This document shows positions 58,301 to 64,000 of a DNA stretch of 64,000 nt, in pieces. The notes under the pieces were generated by a model. It saw nothing but the letters and a program-made list of their open reading frames with translations, had not been told where the DNA came from and did not search any database. This stretch comes from Micromonospora sp. BL4 (GTDB lineage: Bacteria; Actinomycetota; Actinomycetes; Mycobacteriales; Micromonosporaceae): NCBI RefSeq assembly GCF_003667505.1, contig NZ_RCVJ01000171.1, forward strand, positions 1-64,000, read 5' to 3'. The first letter of the stretch is position 1; each line of letters starts with the position of its first letter. The position numbers and the translations under genes are program-made.

Positions 58301-60070
58301 CAGCGGGTTGGGCCGGCCGTTGGCGGTGGCCGCGCTGGTGGCGCCGTGCGACGTGCCGGCGAGGAACATCCGCATGTCGGGGCTCCACAGCCGGTCCAGG
58401 ATCGCCGCGCGGATGGCGTCGGCGCCGCCGGCCATCTCGTCGACCTTGCCCTGGTCGGCGCCGGCGAGCTGGTAGAGCTGGCGGGCGGCGTCGAACGCGC
58501 CCCACACGTACGCGGACTCGGGGCGCTCGATGGTGCGAGCGCCGGGCGCGCCGGCGTTGGCCTTCGGGTAGCCGAAGGTGATCGCGTCGGCGTCGTTGCC
58601 CGGCATGTAGTTGGTGTCGTACGCGATGAGCTTGTCGTCGTTGCCGTCGTAGTGCTCGAGCTGGCCGACGCCGTCGCCCTCGAAGTAGCGGGCGAACTTG
58701 CGGGCGATCTCCTTGCCGCCGCCGTGCACGTTGTATGCCTCGAGCCCGGCGGTGCCGAGGTATTGCGAGTAGTGGTTGTTCCAGCTCGTGTGCCCCGGGC
58801 TGTCCAGGAAGGCCGAGGAGCCGGACAGCTCGCCGATGTTGAGGACCTGGCCGTACGGCAGGTACGGCGTGCGCAGCCACTTGGTGTCCTGAAGGTGCAT
58901 CGGCTGGGTCAGCGCCACGGCGTTCTGGTAGAGGTTCACCCCCTCGATCGTCGTGGGGTACTGGTAGACGTGACCGGGCGCGTTGGCGTCGAGCGTGTTG
59001 TACCGCTCGCCCCACCAGCGGTAGACGATGGCCTTCTCCAGCGCGGGGTCGGGCACGTCGATGTAGGGGACGTCCTGCGCCCAGCGGCGGTTGAACGCGG
59101 TGATGCCGGTGCGCACGGCCGTGGCCGGCGGCATCTCGGCGTACTCCTGGTAGCTCTGCACGGTCTTGGTCAGGGTGGCCGAGGAGACCGCGCCGACCAC
59201 CGACAGGGACACCGTGCCGCCGGCCGGCACGGTGATCTCGCGGTCCAGGTTGGCTCCGGTACGACTGAAGCCGGCGCCGGTGAGGTCGACCTTGATCGAG
59301 TCCCACGCGGTGTCGACGAGCCCGTTGTTGGAGCCGCTGGTGATGGTGCGCGTGCCGGTCAGCGACGCCGCGCCCGGCCCGGCCTGGGTGGCCAGCGGTG
59401 ACGCGGCGCGGACGGTGAAGGTTGCCGGCGCGTCGCCGGGGTTGTCGAAGTCGAGGGCGGTGACGGCGACGTTGTCCTCGGTGATGAACTTGGTCTGGTT
59501 GGCGGTGACGCCGGTGGTGCCGATCGTGTACCGGCTCTTCGCGTGGCTCGGCGCGTTGAACCGGTTGGCGTTGACCTCGGTGACGGTCTGCCCGGGCACC
59601 GTGACGGTGTACAGGTTGCCGAGGTTGTTGGGGCCGCCGACGTACGCGCTGCCGGCGAAGCCCATGATGGTGAAGTTGTTGTTGCTCGCGCCGCGCATGT
59701 AGAGGGAGCGGCCCCGCGTCATCAGCACCGCCGACCCGATCGTTCCGGGGACGCCCAGCACCCGGTCGAGGTAGTAGTCGGTGCCGCCGGCGGCCAGATC
59801 CTTCTCGAAGATCGACTGGTGCATGTTGCCCGCGGTGAACGGCACACCGGGCTTGAGCTGGTTGGCGACGTCACCGACGTTGCTGTAGGTCGGGTCGCCG
59901 ATCTCCATGGCATGGTTCTGCCCGTTGGTGTAGACGCCGACGTCACCCTCGTTGCCCGGCAGGACCGGGCTGTCGGCGTGGGCCGGGGACGGTACGCCGA
60001 CCGCCCCTCCCACCACCAGCGCGGCCAGGGCCGCCCAGAGGGGCACCCGCCTCACTCGTCTATGGATCAT
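55331..60070 (-). CDS. Secreted MGH1-type glycoside hydrolase with lectin modules
   Basis: A 1579-residue extracellular protein. A signal peptide (LWAALAALVVGGAVGVPSPAHA, to about 32) precedes a beta-sandwich domain (35-330) and an (alpha/alpha)6 barrel (about 340-820) of the MGH1/trehalase-like clan: IVYRWWGERYNTLDANAPGHV, TIEGVNLYQNAVALTQPMHLQDTKWL, SGSSAFLDSPGHTSWNNHYSQYLG, EHYDGNDDKLIAYDTNYMPGND, RPESAYVWGAFDAARQLYQLAG. Substrate not predictable. It continues with F5/8-type modules (about 885-1065 and 1175-1320), a PKD/Ig-like domain between them, two Big_4-type domains (1325-1475) and the C-terminal module shared with GH43. ATG 60070 has GGGAGG upstream, and a LacI-type operator lies 50 nt before it. 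Confidence 0.8.
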   Translation of the reverse strand: MIHRRVRRVPLWAALAALVVGGAVGVPSPAHADSPVLPGNEGDVGVYTNGQNHAMEIGDPTYSNVGDVANQLKPGVPFTAGNMHQSIFEKDLAAGGTDYYLDRVLGVPGTIGSAVLMTRGRSLYMRGASNNNFTIMGFAGSAYVGGPNNLGNLYTVTVPGQTVTEVNANRFNAPSHAKSRYTIGTTGVTANQTKFITEDNVAVTALDFDNPGDAPATFTVRAASPLATQAGPGAASLTGTRTITSGSNNGLVDTAWDSIKVDLTGAGFSRTGANLDREITVPAGGTVSLSVVGAVSSATLTKTVQSYQEYAEMPPATAVRTGITAFNRRWAQDVPYIDVPDPALEKAIVYRWWGERYNTLDANAPGHVYQYPTTIEGVNLYQNAVALTQPMHLQDTKWLRTPYLPYGQVLNIGELSGSSAFLDSPGHTSWNNHYSQYLGTAGLEAYNVHGGGKEIARKFARYFEGDGVGQLEHYDGNDDKLIAYDTNYMPGNDADAITFGYPKANAGAPGARTIERPESAYVWGAFDAARQLYQLAGADQGKVDEMAGGADAIRAAILDRLWSPDMRMFLAGTSHGATSAATANGRPNPLPESARDLIPARESNLYDVYAENLIPFDQWQTYVDGYRFLTYGDNFPIFPFYTANQYDRTAYGIGGSNNFSNINFTVQYRGVRSALRHYDPEQKYITPAYAKRLLDWMAWSIYPNADLRAPNQAEYYSNWNPTTKTYNRNNPNHVMLGNMNYIFVEDMAGLQPRSDDKIELSPITFGYEHFMANNLRYHGQDVTIVWDPDGSEYGLGAGYSLFLNGEKKVSTDKLGKLTYDPRTNQVQAEDGLTVTFTATTGADVPSAVDTPIEDTRVVDYLKTAGIDLTEDAPNLAAGADLSSSYTQQGARPTPWRQFHTPGWSSTSMNHTPGAIKETERPVSLAAVTDGVTANEPYWGNYGTTDKNGYIELDLGSAKSFDNVKLYAVSDRQAGGYREPARWWVQVPDGDGGWKEVPGQFKNPTVPSAKFNEALFDTVTSSKLRIAFTNNPTHYTAISEIQVFNSGRDVPEVSNQAPVVTAARDGSADGNLSTRLAGTASDDGVPYDSELTFGWETVSAPPGAGVIFSDPKALTTRVTGTVEGDYVFRLFASDGEKRSEATVAVTLAKRDVVAEFGSSATISTSGTSSWENHQRVKESTTPNSSNPGAGNGWGNWGQPQNGTSPEREAWIQYRWTAPVRLSSTDIYWYDDNGGTRRPTGTTYAIESSADGTTWTPVTLTGDSTYAGGLATNAYNHFDFQPVTTSYLRVRIWGLMGSGAGTGVLRWRANGETVDSVRSPVLIRTTVGDVPTLPSTLDAVYASGARGTVAFNWQEITPAMVAETNVEPFVVYGTNDAYGLIAEARVYVRPETAPGGISIQGAETFERTVDVGELPHLPDKVEVSYNDGSRDNQAIGVDWDFDEDIVDTPGRYTIIGNLILPDYVSQAGATRTTLTLTVGDPPETPTWDVEVQARTQCIGTRAYVSVNARNAGDVPLTIELVTPYGSRTVSNVAPGASAYQAFTTRASAVPAGVATVKATGSVDGQPVTVAFEAPFGALACG

Positions 60071-60120
60071 GTCGTTCCTCCCTGTCGTCGGTGCGGCTGA
60101 ACGGGGCGGCGCGGAGAAGC

Positions 60121-60132
60121 GTTAGCGCTAAC
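60121..60132 (-). promoter_or_regulatory. LacI/GalR-type operator upstream of the MGH1-type gene
   Basis: GTTAGCGCTAAC is a 12-bp perfect palindrome with the central CG that LacI-family proteins kink. It lies 51-62 nt upstream of the MGH1-type start and 32-43 nt past the stop of the cytosolic GH127, so it may mark a new transcription start within the operon. Confidence 0.7.
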
Positions 60133-60163
60133 ATCAGGGGGCCTCCCGGCCCGTGATCTCTGG

Positions 60164-62086
60164 TCAGCGCCCGGTCGGGAGCCAGACGCGCATGGTCGAG
60201 GGCCCTCGGTTGGCCCAGTCGTGGTACTCCACCAGCGGCACCTCGTCGAGGGTCTCGCCGACCGTCGGCGCCGACTCGACCTGCTCGGACCGGTAGGGCC
60301 AGTCGTGGTCACGCGGGTGGACGCGCCAGCAGCGCACGGTGACGCGGTCCTGGACGAGGCGGGGCGGTTGGCTGGTGTCGACACGGAGCTCGTCGACGGT
60401 CTCGACGCCCGGGACGTCCACGGACTCCAGGGCGAGCACGAGGGGTCCGTGCTCCACCGCGACGCATCCACGCACCGCGTCGATGCGCTCGTCCGGATGG
60501 GTGAACCGGGGCGCCATCGGCAGGGACAGAACGACCTCGTCGCCCCGCCGCCACGTCCGGGTCTCGGTGACCAGGCCCGGGCCGACCGGGCGGGTGTCGC
60601 CGTCGACGGTCAGCGTCGCACCCTGGGCCGCCCAGCCGGGCACCCGCAACGACAGCGACCAGGGGCGGTCGTCGTCGCTCTCGATCCGCACCCGGACCTG
60701 CCCGCCGTGGGGGTAGTCGGTCGCGACGCTCACGCGCAGGTCCCGCCCGTCGGCGAGGCGGTGCTCGACGGTGCCGGGCAGATACTGGTGAAGCTGGAGG
60801 CCCTCGTCGTCGGACGTCGCGACGTAGGCCGACAGGCTGGCCAGGGTGCGAGCGACGTTCGTCGGGCAGCAGGAGACCTCGAACCAGGGCGCCCGCAGCG
60901 AGGCCGCCGCGCGAAGGCTGGGCCGGTCGGCGTCGGGAAGGGTGCCGAGCTCACGGCGGTGCAGCGTGTTGGTGTAGAAGAAGCTCCGCCCGTCGGCAGC
61001 CGGCGAGGTCGACACCACGTTGAACAGCGTCCGCTCGATGAGGTCGGCGTACCGGGGATCGCCGTCGGCGAGCAGCAGCCGCCACGCGAGCATCACCGAA
61101 CCGACGCCGGCGCAGGTCTCGGAGTAGGCCCGGTCGGGGGGCAGCACCCAGTCCTCGCCGAACGCCTCGTCCTGGTGCCGGGAACCCTGCCCGCCGGTGA
61201 CGTACGTGCGCCGGGCCACCCCGTTGACCCACTGGGTGCGTACCGCGTCCAACAGGCTGGCGTCCTTCAACTCGACGGCGACGTCGGCGGCGCCGGAGGC
61301 GAGGTAGTTCGCCCGTACCGCGTGCCCCCGCAGGACCGTCGCCTCCCGGACGGGCTGTTCGTCCTGGAAGTACTCCCGGCCGTACTCCACATCGCTGAGC
61401 CGGCCGTGACCCCGCCGGTCGACGAAGAGCGCGGCCTGGGTCAGGTAGCGGTCGTCGCCGGTGACCCGGGCGAACTCCACCAGCGCGGTCTCGATCACCG
61501 GGTGTCCGCACAGGCCGTCGATACCGTCCGGTCCGAAGGTCTCGCACACGTTGTCGGCGGCACGGCGGGCGACCTCGAACAACCCGTCGTCCGCGCCCGG
61601 ACGCGTTCGGGCGCGGGCGACCGCGGCCTGGAGGAGGTGACCGATGCAGTAGAGCTCATGACCCCATTCGAGGTCGGACCACCGGGGCGCCTGCCCCGGG
61701 CGACCGAACCGGGTGTTGAGGTAGCCGTCGGCCTCCTGCGCCGCGGCCACCCGACGCACCATGGCGCGAAACCTCGACTCGAGCTCCGCGTCGCCGGTCC
61801 GGCCGATCTCCCACGCCGTCGCCTCGAGGAACTTGTAGATCTCCGAGTCGGAGAACTCGCGTCCGCGGCGGTCGCGCGACAGGTCTCCCCGCACGGCGAG
61901 GTCGAAGTTGCCGATCCAGCCGGCGCGTTCGAGCCAGTGCTCGATGTGCGGGAGAGTGGCGGCGGCGTTGGTCGATTGACGCTGCGCCCAGAATCCCCCC
62001 GTGATCCGGACCTGGTCCAGCCCGAGCGGCCGGAGACGGCCACGGATCGGCACGACAGGGGCGGCCGTGGGTACGGTGCCGCTCAT
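60164..62086 (-). CDS. Cytosolic GH127 beta-L-arabinofuranosidase
   Basis: A 640-residue enzyme of the HypBA1 type (DUF1680), with no signal peptide. QVRITGGFWAQRQSTN opens the family domain; EFSDSEIYKFLEATAWEI and HAVRANYLASGAADVA follow. The zinc/catalytic set is complete: Glu323 and Cys325 (YSETCAGVG) and Cys406-Cys407 (EVSCCPTN). Known relatives cleave beta-1,2-L-arabinobiose to L-arabinose. ATG 62086 is chosen because AAAGGA lies 5 nt upstream and the stop of the permease gene is 2 nt away (TGACCATG), so the two are co-translated. It probably finishes imported arabino-oligosaccharides. Confidence 0.92.
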   Translation of the reverse strand: MSGTVPTAAPVVPIRGRLRPLGLDQVRITGGFWAQRQSTNAAATLPHIEHWLERAGWIGNFDLAVRGDLSRDRRGREFSDSEIYKFLEATAWEIGRTGDAELESRFRAMVRRVAAAQEADGYLNTRFGRPGQAPRWSDLEWGHELYCIGHLLQAAVARARTRPGADDGLFEVARRAADNVCETFGPDGIDGLCGHPVIETALVEFARVTGDDRYLTQAALFVDRRGHGRLSDVEYGREYFQDEQPVREATVLRGHAVRANYLASGAADVAVELKDASLLDAVRTQWVNGVARRTYVTGGQGSRHQDEAFGEDWVLPPDRAYSETCAGVGSVMLAWRLLLADGDPRYADLIERTLFNVVSTSPAADGRSFFYTNTLHRRELGTLPDADRPSLRAAASLRAPWFEVSCCPTNVARTLASLSAYVATSDDEGLQLHQYLPGTVEHRLADGRDLRVSVATDYPHGGQVRVRIESDDDRPWSLSLRVPGWAAQGATLTVDGDTRPVGPGLVTETRTWRRGDEVVLSLPMAPRFTHPDERIDAVRGCVAVEHGPLVLALESVDVPGVETVDELRVDTSQPPRLVQDRVTVRCWRVHPRDHDWPYRSEQVESAPTVGETLDEVPLVEYHDWANRGPSTMRVWLPTGR

Positions 62087-62088
62087 GG

Positions 62089-62997
62089 TCATCCTTTCAT
62101 CGCGCCGGACATGAAGCCGCGCACGTAGTGTCGTTGGAGCAGCAGGAACAGGACGATGCACGGCAGGGCGAGAACGACGACGCCCGCTTCGGTCGCGCCG
62201 TAGTCGACGACGCCCTGGACCTGGCCCCGCAGGTTGGACACGGCGAGCGGAAGGGTCATGCGCTCGCTGTCGTTGATCAGGATCAGCGGCGCCATGAAGT
62301 CGTTCCACGCGGTGAGGAACGCGAACAGCCCGACGGTGATGAGGCCCGGCTTCACCGCGGGCAGCAGCACCCGCCACAGAGCGCTGAACGTCGAGCACCC
62401 GTCGACCATCGCGGCCTCGTCCATCTCGCGGGGCACCGCCTCGAAGGAGATGCGCATCAGGAAGGTGGAGAACGGCAGCTGGAACATCGTGAGCACGAGG
62501 GCCACGCCGACGAGCGAGTTCTCCAGCCCGACCTGGTTGAGCAGCACATAGAGCGGGATCAGCAGCGTCGCGTACGGGACCATCAGGATGGCGAGCGTGA
62601 CCAGGAAGAGGATGTTCTTGCCGGGGAAGCGGAACCGGGCGAACGCGTAACCACCGAGGAGGGAGATCAGCAGCGTCAGGACGACCGCGAGCAGGGCGAC
62701 GAAGGCCGTGTTCGCGAGGTAGCGCCAGATGCCGGCCTGATAGTTGGCCAGCGTCTCGTAGTTGCCGAAGCCCCAGCCGTCGACCTGGTTGGTGCCGGCG
62801 CGCGGGCCCACCGAGGCGACGGCCGTCCAGAGCAGCGGCGCCAGGAAGATCAACCCCACCGATCCGGAGAACACCCAGTACGGCGTGCGCAGCGCGATGC
62901 CGGCGATGGTGAGGCCCCTGGGTCCGGCGGGGCGGCCGGGCGCCGCGGGTGGCAGGGAACCGCCGCGAGCGGTGTGGGAACGGGATACGGCGACCAT
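62089..62997 (-). CDS. Carbohydrate ABC transporter permease (MalG-type)
   Basis: A 302-residue inner-membrane permease with six hydrophobic segments. The EAA loop EAVPREMDEAAMVDGCSTFSALWRVLLPAVKPGL near residues 185-220 is the ATPase-docking motif of CUT1 sugar importers. YAFARFRFPGKN and the C-terminal HYVRGFMSGAMKG are typical MalG endings. ATG 62997 has GAGGAG 11 nt upstream, and the upstream permease ends 5 nt before it. It pairs with the MalF-type gene; the binding protein should lie right of the window, and the ATPase (often a shared MsiK) is not in view. The linked GH127 suggests import of arabino-oligosaccharides. Confidence 0.93.
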   Translation of the reverse strand: MVAVSRSHTARGGSLPPAAPGRPAGPRGLTIAGIALRTPYWVFSGSVGLIFLAPLLWTAVASVGPRAGTNQVDGWGFGNYETLANYQAGIWRYLANTAFVALLAVVLTLLISLLGGYAFARFRFPGKNILFLVTLAILMVPYATLLIPLYVLLNQVGLENSLVGVALVLTMFQLPFSTFLMRISFEAVPREMDEAAMVDGCSTFSALWRVLLPAVKPGLITVGLFAFLTAWNDFMAPLILINDSERMTLPLAVSNLRGQVQGVVDYGATEAGVVVLALPCIVLFLLLQRHYVRGFMSGAMKG

Positions 62998-63002
62998 CGA
63001 CG

Positions 63003-63920
63003 TCAGCTCTCCTCGGACCGGAAGGCGCGCAGTTGCAGCGCGTTGATGAGGACCAGGGCCAGCAGCACGATGACGGAGAGGGCCGCCGCCACACCGAGGT
63101 CGTTCTGCCCCTGGAACGCCACCATGTAGATGAGCTGGACGACGGTGATCGTGCTGTTGTCCGGACCGCCCTTGGTGAGGATGTAGAACTGCTCGAAGGC
63201 GAGCAGGGAACCGGTCACGCAGAGCACGGTCGTCAGTGCGAGGGTCGGGCGCAGCAGCGGCAGGGTGATCTTCCGGAAGGTCTGCCACCGGCTGGCGCCG
63301 TCGGCGCGCGCGGCCTCGAACACGTCCGCCGGTATGCCCTGCAGGCCGACCAGCATGAGCACCATGTAGAAGCCCGCGTAGCGCCACACGATGAGAAACG
63401 TCGTCGAGATGAGCGCGGCGGTCGGTGAACCGAGGAAGCTGACGCCCAGACGGTCCATCACCGACGCCAGCGGGCTCGCGTACGGCGAGTAGAGCACGTA
63501 GAACAGCAGCGACGCCGACGCCAGCCCGAGGGCGCTCGGAATCAGGAACGACGCGCGGAGCAGGTTGTTCCACCGGCTCGACTCCTGCACGAGCAGGGCC
63601 AGCCCCAGGCCGAGGGCCAGCAGCAGCACGGTCGCGAGCACGGTGTACTTGACGGTGAACACCACCGAGTCGGTGAAGAACCGGTGGTTGACCGCCTTGA
63701 CGAAGTTGTCGGGAGCGTTGATTCCCTGGTCGCCGGTCAGCAGCGGCCACCTCGACACCGACATCTTGATGACGAGCAGCAGCGGCACGGCGAACAGCGC
63801 CGCCACGAACACCGCGGTCGGTGTCGCGTAGAGCCAGCCCAGCAGGGCCTGGCGGCCGCGTGGACGGGCACGGTCCCGCATCGCCGCACTGGGCGGGCGA
63901 GACGGTGCGGTGACTCTCAT
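63003..63920 (-). CDS. Carbohydrate ABC transporter permease (MalF-type)
   Basis: A 305-residue permease. LLGWLYATPTAVFVAALFAVPLLLVIKMS is the first span; the EAA loop IPADVFEAARADGASRWQTFRKITLPLLRPTL lies near residues 195-225; KGGPDNSTITVVQLIYMVAF is the usual MalF-type region before the last span. ATG 63920 has GAGAGG 5 nt upstream. It is the first permease gene in view; about 80 bp upstream reach the window edge, where a sugar-binding lipoprotein gene is expected. Confidence 0.93.
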   Translation of the reverse strand: MRVTAPSRPPSAAMRDRARPRGRQALLGWLYATPTAVFVAALFAVPLLLVIKMSVSRWPLLTGDQGINAPDNFVKAVNHRFFTDSVVFTVKYTVLATVLLLALGLGLALLVQESSRWNNLLRASFLIPSALGLASASLLFYVLYSPYASPLASVMDRLGVSFLGSPTAALISTTFLIVWRYAGFYMVLMLVGLQGIPADVFEAARADGASRWQTFRKITLPLLRPTLALTTVLCVTGSLLAFEQFYILTKGGPDNSTITVVQLIYMVAFQGQNDLGVAAALSVIVLLALVLINALQLRAFRSEES

Positions 63921-64000
63921 GGGAACCTCTCGATCGGTCGACGGCGGGCGGTCGTTGACACGTGCGGATCGGGTGCCTCCGCAGGCGTGTGCCGGCCCGG
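63921..64000. other. Right edge, upstream of the sugar permease genes
   Basis: 80 bp with no readable gene. On the minus strand it contains only the GAGAGG ribosome site near 63926-63931; no promoter is obvious, which fits an operon continuing from a gene beyond the window. Confidence 0.4.

Noticed and set aside
56234..59401. A 1055-codon plus-strand frame
   Set aside because: Antisense to the MGH1-type enzyme; Val/Gly/Arg-biased with no recognisable motif.
1..64000. tRNA, rRNA or insertion sequences
   Set aside because: No cloverleaf, rRNA block, transposase or terminal inverted repeat pair was recognised by eye; a tRNAscan or ISfinder run would be decisive.

Overview
The window looks like chromosome from a high-GC (about 72% by eye) filamentous actinomycete. 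A Micromonospora-like member of the Micromonosporaceae is the best guess. The signs are third-position GC saturation, GTG starts, leaderless promoters (TAGGGT-type -10 placed about 7 nt before the start codon), AfsR/SARP, type VII secretion (EccB), DksA-like and DUF4383 proteins, and a B12-riboswitch-controlled class Ia ribonucleotide reductase. The species call is inference. No tRNA, rRNA, CRISPR array or insertion sequence was recognised.

Layout. 1-9.1 kb is housekeeping and accessory: a cut-off eccB, a spermidine-synthase-like protein followed by a degenerating tandem repeat, a FadE-type acyl-CoA dehydrogenase, DUF4383, YjbR-like, a beta-propeller, VOC and alpha/beta-hydrolase genes. 7.9-12.1 kb holds an ArsR regulator translationally coupled to an MFS exporter, then a luciferase-like monooxygenase fused to hemerythrin next to a MarR regulator. 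12.2-16.7 kb encodes two exported enzymes (a PHP-type Tat protein and an S15 peptidase) and a zinc-motif protein. 17-24.5 kb is rich in regulators: AraC, a large AfsR/SARP, HxlR divergent from a QorB-like quinone reductase, and TetR divergent from a hydrolase. 24.6-29 kb has a voltage-gated-type ion channel with a coupled leader ORF, then a tight three-gene operon (acyl-CoA-dehydrogenase-like flavoprotein, PhnD-like binding protein, TusA-like/diiron fusion) whose function I cannot assign. It is the best candidate here for an undescribed pathway.

30.9-34.6 kb encodes a heterodimeric ABC transporter with one canonical and one degenerate ATP site. It lies behind an IdeR/DmdR-type iron box and a 19-codon leader ORF, which suggests siderophore or iron traffic. 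34.7-38.5 kb is nrdAB behind a cobalamin riboswitch and a candidate NrdR box, so this oxygen-dependent enzyme should be repressed when B12 can support a class II enzyme encoded elsewhere.

38.6-64 kb is a carbohydrate-utilisation locus. It contains a multidomain GH92 alpha-mannosidase, two convergent paralogous LacI regulators, a secreted GH127 with a LamG domain inserted in its catalytic domain, a DUF916/WxL-like surface pair, a GH43 and an MGH1-type enzyme sharing lectin modules and an unnamed C-terminal module, a cytosolic GH127, and two sugar ABC permeases. The likely flow is: surface enzymes trim an arabinose- and mannose-bearing glycan, the ABC system (binding protein beyond the right edge) imports oligosaccharides, cytosolic GH127 releases L-arabinose, and LacI proteins sense the products.
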